Positions 9,870 through 17,916 of a stretch of DNA of 64,000 nt are shown in pieces. Location of the stretch: contig DDDG01000016.1 of the NCBI GenBank assembly GCA_002336245.1, forward strand, positions 1 to 64,000, given 5' to 3'. Every line of letters begins with the position of its first letter. Position 1 is the first letter of the stretch. Below the pieces are notes generated by a model. It made no database searches. It saw nothing but the letters and a program-made list of their open reading frames with translations, and was not told the origin of the DNA. The position numbers and the translations under genes were made by a program. This DNA comes from Flavobacteriales bacterium UBA1986 (GTDB lineage: Bacteria > Bacteroidota > Bacteroidia > Flavobacteriales_G > Salibacteraceae).

Positions 9870-10831
9870 AGGCGCTTCGAGTCAAGTAAATAATTCTGAA
9901 CGTAGTCTGTTACGCCTTCCTCTAAGCTGTGCTTTGGAAGTGGCGCACCAATCTTCTCCATCTTCTTCATATCTGCTTCAGTAAAGTACTGATAGGTATC
10001 CCGTATGTCTTCTGGAGTAGGAATAAACTCAATCTTCACCTCTTTATTTAAAGCTGTAAATACGGCGGTCACGAGATCTTTAAAGCTTCTCGCCTTTCCA
10101 CTTCCCAAATTGTACAAGCCAGAATTGTGGCGATGGTGCAGCAAGAAATACAAGATCTCCATCAAGTCTTTCACGTAGACAAAATCACGCATTTGCTCAC
10201 CGTCGGCAATGTCCTCTTTGTGGGAAGCAAACAATTTCATGCCGCCTGTTTCTTTAATCTGATTGAAGGCATGGAACACCACAGACGCCATACGTCCCTT
10301 GTGGTATTCGTTGGGCCCATAGACATTAAAGAACTTCAGTCCTGCCCAGAAAAACGGTTTCTTTTCCTGCGCCAATGCCCAGATGTCAAAGTCGTTTTTA
10401 GACCTTCCGTAGGGATTCAAAGGTTTTAAATTGCGTGGAAGTTCTTCGGAATCTAGATAACCCAGCTCTCCACCTCCATAGGCTGCCGCCGAGGATGCGT
10501 AAACCAAGGGCAAGCCATATTCGCAGCAGGCATTCCACATGTTCTTGCTGTAGTTGAGATTGAGCTCATCGAATAAAGCTTCGTCTTGCTCAGTGGTGTC
10601 TGTTCTGGCTCCTAGATGGAATATGAATTGAACCTGAGCTTCATTTTCGGCCAACCAATCGAAAAATACGCTTCGATCCACCAGGGCAGAATACTTTTTA
10701 GTGCTGTAATTCTGAATCTTGTCTTCCCGACTGAAGTCGTCGACTAGGACGAGATCATTGAAATTTTCGTCGTTCAATTTCTGAATGAAACAAGAAGATA
10801 TAAAGCCTGCGGCCCCCGTGATTACAATCAT
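9866..10831 (-). CDS. hldD: ADP-L-glycero-D-manno-heptose 6-epimerase
   Basis: The enzyme epimerises ADP-D-glycero-manno-heptose to the L-glycero form, the donor for LPS inner-core heptose. The start is the ATG at 10831 (MIVITGAAGF), giving 321 residues; an upstream in-frame codon at 10897 would add 22 residues outside the fold. It is an extended SDR with an N-terminal Rossmann fold. The catalytic YxxxK is visible as YGRSK, with HLGARTDTTE and FFNVYGPNEYHKGRMASV typical of HldD. The dinucleotide motif reads GAAGFIS, with Ser in place of the usual third Gly. It is divergent from the queD-like gene. Its presence fits the lipid A and O-antigen genes further along the window. Confidence 0.93.
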   Translation of the reverse strand: MIVITGAAGFISSCFIQKLNDENFNDLVLVDDFSREDKIQNYSTKKYSALVDRSVFFDWLAENEAQVQFIFHLGARTDTTEQDEALFDELNLNYSKNMWNACCEYGLPLVYASSAAAYGGGELGYLDSEELPRNLKPLNPYGRSKNDFDIWALAQEKKPFFWAGLKFFNVYGPNEYHKGRMASVVFHAFNQIKETGGMKLFASHKEDIADGEQMRDFVYVKDLMEILYFLLHHRHNSGLYNLGSGKARSFKDLVTAVFTALNKEVKIEFIPTPEDIRDTYQYFTEADMKKMEKIGAPLPKHSLEEGVTDYVQNYLLDSKRL

Positions 10832-10873
10832 TTTATTTGAATTACAGCAAAGTAAACAAAACTCCCCTTGTCT

Positions 10874-10881
10874 TATCTTTG
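10874..10881 (+). promoter_or_regulatory. Putative -7 element of the queD-like gene
   Basis: TATCTTTG followed by C matches TAnnTTTG and ends 21 bp before the ATG at 10903. Its position makes the upstream in-frame codons from 10837 unlikely to be translated. Confidence 0.55.
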
Positions 10882-10902
10882 CCGCCCATTTGGACAAGGA
10901 AT

Positions 10903-11316
10903 ATGGTTTACATCACACGCCGAGAACGATTTAATGCAGCACACAAATTGTGGCATCCCGACTGGTCGACCGAAAAGAACCACGAGGTATTTGGAAAGTG
11001 TGCGAATGAGAATTGGCACGGGCACAATTACGAATTGTTTGTAACCATTAAAGGAGAACCCGATCCTGATACTGGATTTGTGCTTGATTTGAAATACATG
11101 AGCGACGTCATTCGAGAAGAGGTCGTTGAAAAGCTAGATCACAAAAATTTAAATCTCGATGTTCCCTTCATGAAAGGCTTGATGAGTTCTACGGAAAATC
11201 TGGCCATTCAAGTTTGGAATATCTTGGAAAAGACATTAAACGATGGTCGCGCGATATTGCATTGCGTGAAAATCGTTGAAACGGAAAACAACTTTGTTGA
11301 ATACTTTGGAAAATAA
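10903..11316 (+). CDS. queD: 6-carboxytetrahydropterin synthase family protein
   Basis: The 137-residue product belongs to the 6-pyruvoyl-tetrahydropterin synthase/QueD fold. The start at 10903 (MVYITRRERFNAAHKL) follows a -7 promoter motif, and the sequence AAGGA lies 5 bp upstream. The zinc histidines are visible in FNAAHKL and WHGHNY, and the likely catalytic Cys is in FGKCANEN. In the queuosine pathway this enzyme makes 6-carboxy-tetrahydropterin from dihydroneopterin triphosphate. No other queuosine genes are nearby, so a role in another pterin pathway cannot be excluded. It is followed 6 bp later by fabD. Confidence 0.85.
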   Translation: MVYITRRERFNAAHKLWHPDWSTEKNHEVFGKCANENWHGHNYELFVTIKGEPDPDTGFVLDLKYMSDVIREEVVEKLDHKNLNLDVPFMKGLMSSTENLAIQVWNILEKTLNDGRAILHCVKIVETENNFVEYFGK

Positions 11317-11322
11317 GCAATT

Positions 11323-12198
11323 ATGAAAGCATACGTATTCCCCGGTCAGGGCAGTCAGTTCGTTGGAATGGGAAAAGAACTCTACGACAGCTCACCAAGA
11401 GCAAAAGAGTTGTTCGAACGGGCCAATGAAATCCTCGGTTTTAAAATCACCAAGGTGATGTTCGAAGGAACAGACGAAGAATTGAAGCAAACCAATGTTA
11501 CTCAGCCCGCGGTCTTCCTCCACTCAACAATTCTTGCCGACAGCATTGCAGACTTCAAGGCAGATATGGTTGCTGGACACAGTTTAGGAGAATTCTCTGC
11601 TTTAGTTGCGAACAGAACCTTAAGCTTTGAGGACGGGCTCACGCTCGTTTCCAAACGCGCTTTTGCGATGCAAAAAGCTTGCGAAGCCGAGCGATCTACC
11701 ATGGCGGCTGTGCTCTCTTTGGAGGACCAAGTTGTAGAAGATATTTGTGCTCAGATAGATGGGATTGTTGTTGCAGCAAATTACAACTGCCCAGGCCAAT
11801 TGGTGATCTCTGGAGCCTACGCGGCTGTAGAAGAAGCCTGTGCTAAGATGACGGAAGCAGGTGCTCGAAGAGCGCTCATCCTTCCTGTTGGTGGCGCATT
11901 CCATTCTCCTTTGATGGAGCCTGCCCGCGAAGAATTGCAAGCTGCCATCGAAGCGACTACCTTTTCCAATCCAAACTGCCCAGTCTATCAAAACGTTGTA
12001 GCCTCGGCCGTGACGAGTCCCGAAGAAATTCAAGCCAACCTCATCGCTCAACTAACGGCACCGGTTCGTTGGACTCAATCGGTGCAACAAATGATTGCCG
12101 ATGGCGCTAGCAGCTTCACTGAAATTGGCCCCGGAAAAGTCTTGCAAGGTCTTGTCAAGAAAATCGATCGGGAAATGATCACCGAAGGAATGTCCTAA
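11323..12198 (+). CDS. fabD: Malonyl-CoA:ACP transacylase
   Basis: The enzyme transfers malonyl from CoA to acyl carrier protein to start fatty acid elongation. It has 291 residues, near the family length of about 300. The nucleophile motif is GHSLGEFSALVA near residue 86, the catalytic His is in AFHSPLM, and the N-terminal YVFPGQGSQ is characteristic. The gene follows the queD-like gene by 6 bp and is probably co-transcribed with it. No other fatty acid elongation genes follow directly; the fabZ activity in this window is fused to lpxC at 25022. Confidence 0.95.
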   Translation: MKAYVFPGQGSQFVGMGKELYDSSPRAKELFERANEILGFKITKVMFEGTDEELKQTNVTQPAVFLHSTILADSIADFKADMVAGHSLGEFSALVANRTLSFEDGLTLVSKRAFAMQKACEAERSTMAAVLSLEDQVVEDICAQIDGIVVAANYNCPGQLVISGAYAAVEEACAKMTEAGARRALILPVGGAFHSPLMEPAREELQAAIEATTFSNPNCPVYQNVVASAVTSPEEIQANLIAQLTAPVRWTQSVQQMIADGASSFTEIGPGKVLQGLVKKIDREMITEGMS

Positions 12199-12230
12199 TC
12201 TCATTTTTATCTTCCACCTTTAAGGGAATT

Positions 12231-12259
12231 TTGTCATAATTGATATAAGTGTACATTTG
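12231..12259 (+). promoter_or_regulatory. Near-consensus Bacteroidota promoter before the yifB remnant
   Basis: A -33 TTG (12231-12233) and a -7 TACATTTG (12252-12259) are separated by 18 bp, close to ideal spacing. The expected transcript start is at about 12265, the first base of the small reading frame that follows. Confidence 0.55.
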
Positions 12260-12264
12260 AAACT

Positions 12265-12453
12265 ATGCCCATACTAAATGCGCAAACGAGGTGTGTTGTA
12301 AGAATGGATCGTTTGGGAATGTCAGCACGGTCCTACGCTCGAATTCTCAAAGTAGCTCGTACGATAGCTGACTTGGAGGGTTCTGAAGCAGTTTTGTCAA
12401 AACATTTGGCCGAAGCCATTCAGTTTCGCAGCTTGGATCGTACGCTCAATTAA
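12265..12453 (+). pseudogene. Orphan C-terminal fragment of a YifB/ComM Mg-chelatase-like ATPase
   Basis: The 62-residue frame encodes RLGMSARSYARILKVARTI followed by ADLEGSE, LAEAIQFRSLDR, which is the C-terminal helical domain of the YifB/ComM family (Mg_chelatase_C). Full-length members have about 510 residues with an AAA+ ATPase core; none of that core is present upstream. The residues NAQ at positions 5-7 match a conserved point ~25 residues further from this helix in full-length proteins, so an internal deletion is likely as well. It may be a decayed duplicate or a retained mini-protein starting at Met1 or Met14. A good promoter motif sits directly upstream, which keeps expression possible. 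Confidence 0.65.
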
Positions 12454-12503
12454 AGAGTACGCCTTCTACAAATTGCTTCTCTGTCTTTCATGTCGTAAAA
12501 GGC

Positions 12504-12511
12504 TAATTTTG
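12504..12511 (+). promoter_or_regulatory. Putative -7 element of the T9SS adhesin
   Basis: TAATTTTG followed by C matches TAnnTTTG and ends 15 bp before the ATG at 12527. It supports that ATG over the upstream in-frame start at 12473. Confidence 0.5.
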
Positions 12512-12526
12512 CCTCAAATCACCAAC

Positions 12527-14479
12527 ATGAAATTCCTTAAACTCTTCACAATTTGCTTGGCTCTATTGCTTGGCTCTTTCGAATCTTTCTCATTTGTTCA
12601 AGTGAGTACTGTTACGGTCAGTACTTCAAGCCCGAACGACTGTTCATCAACATCCATTACAGCTTCAGGCACCCTTGGTGCAACCAACTATATTTACGAC
12701 GGCACCAATGTGAGCATCTCTGGATCTACCATTACTGTCGATGTCAAGTACATCTCTGGATTTATTGTTCTTCCGGCCATCACACCATTTAGTCAAACAG
12801 TAAGCCTAGGCACACTCAGTGCTGGCACTTATACTTTGATCGTTAGAGGGCTCCTAAGCGGAACAGTTTCAAGCACCCTCACTGTAAGCCCTTCACTTTC
12901 AGTTGGTTCTTGCTGTGGCATCAATGCTGGTTTCACTTCAAACGCGACCACCTTTTGCATCGGCGATACCGTAAAACTCACCGACACAAGTTCTGCCTCG
13001 GCAACTTCGTTCTATTGGTATGAAAACGGAAGCCTGCTCGATTCCAGTCAAAACCTCTCTTATGTTGCGAGCGCGGCTGGCAGCTACGACATTAAACTTA
13101 TGGTGTTGGACACCTGTGGAAGCGACACGGCTGTTCAATCAATTCAAGTTCTTGAAAACCCCGACTTTGGTCCAGATACAAGCATTTGCATCAACAGCAC
13201 TCTGCGCCTTGAAGTGAGCTCTGCTTGGGATTCCATCTCTTGGACTGGCGACGCATTTACCAATTTTATAAGTGTCAGCAGCCCTGGAACATACGAGGTA
13301 AGGGTTATAGGCGAAACTGGTTGCGTTCGAACAGACAGCATTCACGTAAGCATGCTTGGCACTCCGCTGGATCTTGGTCCCGATGTGGTATACTGTCCAG
13401 ACGATACTGCGCATTTAGATGCAGGCATTGGATGGAGAACTGCAATTTGGTCGAATGGATTTTCAGGTCCACAGCAAGATGTTTATTTCCCAGCAACCTT
13501 CTACGTGACTGCCGTTGACTCCAATTTTTGTTCTTTCAAGGACACCATAACTGTCTCAGCCTCTGTTTTCAACTTAAACGTTCAAGGGCCCGACAGCATT
13601 TGCTTCGGTGATACAGCTCAAATATCTGTGAGTGGAAATTGGCTCAATACCCAGTGGTCGAATGGCGATACAGGAAGCGTAGTCTTGCTTCAAAATTCAG
13701 GAAATTATTCCGTGAGTTCGATGAGCATCGACAGCTGCGTTCAGAACATCACCTTCGATTTGGTGGTGATCGACTATCCAATTACATCGTTTGTTGATAC
13801 CTCGATTTGTGAAGGTGATTCTTTCTTAGTAGATGTGACTCAATCCAATTCAAGTTATTTGTGGAACGACCTTTCGACCAATCCTCAACGGAGCTTCTCA
13901 GCCAATGGAATCTATTCTGTTAAGATTACAAAAGCGTCCCTCTGCAGCATTCGCGATTCATTCAATCTCTCAGTATACACTTATCCCGTCGTTGATTTGG
14001 GTGCCGATGATACCTTGTGCATCGGCGACAGCGTTTTCCTTGATTCAGGAAATCCATTTGCTGTGAATGAATGGCATGATGGTTCGGGCAATTATAGCTT
14101 CATTGCTAAAACCAGCGGTGTATACTACGTGAACGTGAGTCACTTTAATCTCTGCTCAACTTCCGACACCATAGTTCTAAGTTTCATCGATTGCGACTCC
14201 AAGGGCTCAACAGGCTTGATTGATTTAGCCTTTGAAGGCTCAGTCAAGATTTACCCCAATCCGAGCCCTGACATTTTGAGTGTGGAAATTCATTCATCTA
14301 ATGACCGTGCTGCGAAATTGATTGTTTCGGACCTTCAAGGGCGGCAAATAATGTTCGGTGAAATTGTAGATGTGAATCTTGCTACTCAGCTCGATGTATC
14401 CGGCCTACAGTCGGGCATGTATTTCTTGAGCGTGGAGATGGAAGACCAAATAGAGACGCTACCATTCTATAAAAAATAA
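12527..14479 (+). CDS. T9SS-exported Ig-like repeat protein
   Basis: The start at 12527 gives 650 residues with a signal peptide at about residues 1-22. The mature part is a string of Ig-like or PKD-like modules, each opening with a DTxIC.GD-type phrase (DTSICINST, DTSICEGDSF, DTLCIGDSV) and closing with SPGTYEVRV- or NGIYSVKI-type strands. The last ~75 residues form a T9SS sorting domain (IYPNPSPDILSVEI, QSGMYFLSV). It should be exported by T9SS and displayed on the surface. The modules resemble those in the two adhesins at the left edge. No catalytic motif is visible, so adhesion or matrix function is inferred. Confidence 0.83.
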   Translation: MKFLKLFTICLALLLGSFESFSFVQVSTVTVSTSSPNDCSSTSITASGTLGATNYIYDGTNVSISGSTITVDVKYISGFIVLPAITPFSQTVSLGTLSAGTYTLIVRGLLSGTVSSTLTVSPSLSVGSCCGINAGFTSNATTFCIGDTVKLTDTSSASATSFYWYENGSLLDSSQNLSYVASAAGSYDIKLMVLDTCGSDTAVQSIQVLENPDFGPDTSICINSTLRLEVSSAWDSISWTGDAFTNFISVSSPGTYEVRVIGETGCVRTDSIHVSMLGTPLDLGPDVVYCPDDTAHLDAGIGWRTAIWSNGFSGPQQDVYFPATFYVTAVDSNFCSFKDTITVSASVFNLNVQGPDSICFGDTAQISVSGNWLNTQWSNGDTGSVVLLQNSGNYSVSSMSIDSCVQNITFDLVVIDYPITSFVDTSICEGDSFLVDVTQSNSSYLWNDLSTNPQRSFSANGIYSVKITKASLCSIRDSFNLSVYTYPVVDLGADDTLCIGDSVFLDSGNPFAVNEWHDGSGNYSFIAKTSGVYYVNVSHFNLCSTSDTIVLSFIDCDSKGSTGLIDLAFEGSVKIYPNPSPDILSVEIHSSNDRAAKLIVSDLQGRQIMFGEIVDVNLATQLDVSGLQSGMYFLSVEMEDQIETLPFYKK

Positions 14480-14642
14480 TACTGTCCTGGGCTTAATCTG
14501 ACCCCGTTAAGCAGTTGGTTTATAGACATCTTCCTCTTTGCCTACGCGAGAGCTGAGGCTGGTTCTCTCAAGAATTTTCAGGCGCTTTCTTGTTTTCATG
14601 AAATGAGAAATATACTTATCGAATTCTTAAAAGCCCCTATTC
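14480..14642 (+). other. 163-bp gap, possible mobile-element scar
   Basis: The minus strand carries a 30-codon frame (14599-14507) with basic N-terminal residues MKTRKRLKILERTSL. Its base composition differs from the flanking secreted-protein genes. The stretch beginning CTGTCCTGGGCTTAATC has the look of an insertion-sequence end, but no partner inverted repeat or transposase is visible. No promoter consensus was found for the following gene. The identification is tentative. Confidence 0.25.
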
Positions 14643-16283
14643 ATGAAATCAATCCTACAATGGATATTGCTATGCCTAAGCATGGCTTTGTTCAGCCCGC
14701 ACGTTCAAGCACAAGCATTCAAGGTTGTGCCTCAAGATTTGGATCCTTCTAAAGCAGATGCCACGTTCGATCCAGTCGATAAAATTCTGTACGAGTGTGA
14801 TTTCAAAGAGTTAAAAGATCAGTCTGGTCCCTACCCTCAATTGACGCATTACGGCAAACGATGGGTTCGCCCTTTGGGGACTTTGCAGGGGATCGACGTT
14901 TCTTTTGCCATGTTCCAAAATTCTAGTGCTCAGGCAAGCGGATCCACTCAACAGCGATTTGACATCTGGATTTTCGTAGAGAATAAAACGGGCAAGACCA
15001 TTTACTACGAAAGGGATAAACCTGTTGCCATTGTGAAATTCCCAGGAGAACAATTCTCTTGGTTGGGAGGTGATGGTGAGTACCATTTGAACACCGGTAA
15101 CAAATGCTTCTTCTACCACGACATGCTGGATGAAGAAAATGGAAAATATGCTTTGAAACCCGGCAAGACATAAGTATCCAAGTGGTACATGTATCGAGAT
15201 GGAGGTGGCTTAATCGCATCCGCATTGCTTAGAAAATTTCGCCCGCATTGGTTTGCCACTTTACTTCCTCCTGGGCAAACAGCGAACAGCACAAAAGACA
15301 AGGTCATTCATACCCTTGATCCAGCAGGCTCACTGGCAAGTGCTACAAATGAAGATTTCTTTGGGCAGAACATGAAGAAAGTAGAGCTTTCAGCCGACTA
15401 CCCTCTTCTCACTCCCCACAATAAAAAGCTCATCCCTAAAAATGGAAGCTTTAAAAAAGACGTTGATTGGACCATTCTTGGAAATTTAGGCGGATTGGAA
15501 GTTTCGATCAAAACTCTAAGTGCTGAATTGGTCGATGAGGGATACATCAAGTACAATATTACTGGACGTGTAAAAAATGTGACGAGCCATAATGTGAGCT
15601 TTACCGGTGGGACTCAATGGTTCATGGAATTTGAATTCCCAAACGCCAAGACTTTGGCTATGAGCGGGGATGATTCTCCTGAGTTCAAAGCAAATCGCGT
15701 TAAAGAAGGGACGGTGAAAACAGGGGGAGTGATTTACATTCATAGGCTGACGCCCGGTGAAGTGATTGAAGAAACGAAATCAGTCCGAGTCTTCACAGTT
15801 TCGGGAGAAGTATTTGTAAAGAATGGCAATTACACATTCAATAAACTGATTCGCACAGATTTGATTCCTTATCAAATTGAATTTCAAACCGACTATGAAA
15901 GTCGAAATCCTGAGCCCATTGGGTATACAGGTTCAGACCCGAATTCGGCAATTGTACATGCCATCCTGCTAAAAGGTGGTCTAGGAAAAGTGACTGTTGG
16001 ATACAACGAATTCAAATCTGAAAAGCTCCCGTATGGACAAGGCTACAAAATGGTCGTTAAGAATCCCAGCGCGACTACCAAGGTGCGAATTGGGCCGCTT
16101 CATCCTGCCTTCGACCGACCTTCCACAACAGAATCAAAATTGGAGGCGGGAAAAGAGTATTTCTATATCTATGGGGCTTCCTCGAGATCCAGTCCTCTTG
16201 CTGTCACGAAAGAGGAAGCCAATTTTTTCATGAACATGAATAGTTGGATGAAAAGCAATCAGTACACGGAAGTGACCTTCTAG
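14643..16283 (+). pseudogene. Secreted protein gene interrupted by an in-frame TAA
   Basis: The frame starts with a signal peptide (residues 1-24, ending HVQAQA) and runs to a TAA at 15171-15173, codon 177. Exactly the same frame then continues without another stop to 16283, adding about 368 residues. The next Met codon (15189, MYRDGGG) has no ribosome binding site and sits inside what looks like continuous sequence (VSKWYMYRDGGG). The simplest reading is one ~545-residue secreted protein with a nonsense change at codon 177, for example from AAA, GAA or CAA. Alternatives are a base-calling error or two separate proteins. I do not recognise the family; the second part has beta-rich segments. 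It ends tail to tail with the DUF983 gene, overlapping by four bases. Confidence 0.6.
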
Positions 16284-16681
16284 GCCTTTGGATCTACGTT
16301 CTGTTGCCAGTCCTTCTCGTATTTCACGAACAAGTGTATCCAAATGGCGCGTGCAAGTCGGAATAGCACTGGCGTCAATGCCACCATTGAGACTACTGTG
16401 GTAATGATGAAAACGTGGATTGAAAAGTCTGGATAGAGAACAGTGAACGCCACTAACATTGCAACAAACCAGGCGACGCCAAGACCGTAGCTGACGTACA
16501 TGGCTCCGTAGTAAAAACCCGGTTCCAACTGAAAGCGCTGACCGCAGTGTTCGCATTCTTTTGGCATTTCAAACACTTTCCATCCGCTATACGGATTCTT
16601 GTGAATGAACAGATTTCCTTCATGGCATCTTGGACATTTGTGCCGAAGAACGCTGTACAACATTTGATCTTTCCAAGCCAT
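16280..16681 (-). CDS. DUF983 family membrane protein with zinc-ribbon-like motif
   Basis: The ATG at 16681 gives 133 residues (MAWKDQMLYSVLRHKCPRC). It lies 1 bp after the aroA stop and behind a purine-rich AAAGAGTGG; a start at 16705 would overlap aroA. Two CxxC pairs (CPRCHEG and CEHCGQ) form a putative zinc ribbon in the cytoplasm. Two transmembrane helices follow at about residues 58-80 and 85-105. DUF983 proteins are widespread and uncharacterised. The gene is the last of the aro run, so it is probably co-transcribed with aroA and aroB. No function is assigned. Confidence 0.8.
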   Translation of the reverse strand: MAWKDQMLYSVLRHKCPRCHEGNLFIHKNPYSGWKVFEMPKECEHCGQRFQLEPGFYYGAMYVSYGLGVAWFVAMLVAFTVLYPDFSIHVFIITTVVSMVALTPVLFRLARAIWIHLFVKYEKDWQQNVDPKA

Positions 16682-16682
16682 T

Positions 16683-17915
16683 TTACCACTCTTTGATTTC
16701 TGCAAAATCGTTCAGGTGATCCCAATACTTAGGATACGACTTCTTGACCACCTCAGCATTCAGTATTTTCGAATTCCCCGTTAGGGGTATGCAAGCTGCC
16801 AAAGCCATCGCGATGCGGTGATCTCCAAAACTATCGAAGACAAAGTTCTCCTTTTCTGTGGGTTCAGACCTGCGCAATCTCACCTCATCCGAGCCATCAT
16901 ACTCAAGAGTACATCCCAACAAATGCATTTGTTCGGCGATGGTTTTAATGCGGTCGCTTTCTTTCAATCTGAGATGGGCAATGCCTTTAAATCGGGCTGA
17001 TTTCCTTAGGGCGCCAAAAGTGCACATCAATGCGGGGCCGAGGTCAGGGCAAGAACTTAGGTCGAAACTCAAGGGTTCGTGCTCATCATGAGATGGCACT
17101 TTCCGTATAAGGATTCCAGCCTGGGAAACCACCGTCTCCACTCCTAGGTTCTTGTAAAACTCCAGGAGAACCTCGTCCCCTTGCAAGCCATTCGTATGAA
17201 GTTGAGGGAAAAAGATGCTTCCACTTTTACGGAGTGCCATAAACTGATACCAATAACTGGCAGAGGACCAATCGCGCTCAAGAGCGTTCATCGAATGCTG
17301 GTATGGCTGTTCCTTTACTCGAATGCTGGTTCCGGCAACCTCCACCTCAGCACCTGCAGCAGTCATCAGGTTGATGGTTTGCTCCACATATGACCATGAC
17401 ACTTGCGTCCCAATCAATTGAATTTCCAATCCCCCTTCGAGGTATGGCGCTATTTGCAAAAGAGCGCTGATGGGCTGAGAACTTTCGCTGCTGTCCATTT
17501 CAATACTTCCACCCGACTCAACTCCTGACTTAATTCTAATTGGCGCAAATCCTTCTTCTTCCAAACACTCGATTTCCGCGCCCAAATCTCGCAAGGCCTT
17601 TACGAGGGAAGTCATTGGTCGTTGACGAAGTCGAGGCGATCCATCCAATGTGCACTGGTCGCCACGCAAGGCTTTATAAGCCAGGAAAAACCGGAATGGT
17701 GTGCCGGCATTGTCAAAGTGATACTGGTCTTGAACCGCGTCGATGGCGCGTTCGAATAGAGAAACATCATCCGCCTGACCACTGGTGTCAAGTCTTGTGT
17801 TTATTCCCTGAAGAGCATTGATGAAGGAGGAACGAATCCAAATGCTTTTGGAAAAAGGCAAGTCAATCTCGAGGTGATCTGCCACTTGAGGACGAAGGTT
17901 TAACTCGAGGTTCAA
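16683..17915 (-). CDS. aroA: 3-phosphoshikimate 1-carboxyvinyltransferase (EPSP synthase)
   Basis: The enzyme joins phosphoenolpyruvate to shikimate 3-phosphate in the chorismate pathway. I place the start at the TTG at 17915, one base after the aroB stop and behind GAAGAAAAG, which gives 410 residues. An ATG at 17990 is possible but would overlap aroB by 74 bp. Conserved signatures are LPFSKSIWIRSS near the N-terminus, where most family members read GSKSISNRAL, and RLKESDRIKTIAEQ and FGDHRIAMALA near the C-terminus. The N-terminal motif is a divergent form, as in several Bacteroidota. It is directly downstream of aroB and upstream of the DUF983 gene. Confidence 0.9.
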   Translation of the reverse strand: MNLELNLRPQVADHLEIDLPFSKSIWIRSSFINALQGINTRLDTSGQADDVSLFERAIDAVQDQYHFDNAGTPFRFFLAYKALRGDQCTLDGSPRLRQRPMTSLVKALRDLGAEIECLEEEGFAPIRIKSGVESGGSIEMDSSESSQPISALLQIAPYLEGGLEIQLIGTQVSWSYVEQTINLMTAAGAEVEVAGTSIRVKEQPYQHSMNALERDWSSASYWYQFMALRKSGSIFFPQLHTNGLQGDEVLLEFYKNLGVETVVSQAGILIRKVPSHDEHEPLSFDLSSCPDLGPALMCTFGALRKSARFKGIAHLRLKESDRIKTIAEQMHLLGCTLEYDGSDEVRLRRSEPTEKENFVFDSFGDHRIAMALAACIPLTGNSKILNAEVVKKSYPKYWDHLNDFAEIKEW

Positions 17916-17916
17916 T

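Noticed and set aside
15189..16283. Second half of the split secreted protein as a separate gene
   Set aside because: It is in the same frame as the first half, has no ribosome binding site, and its first codons read as a continuation across a TAA.
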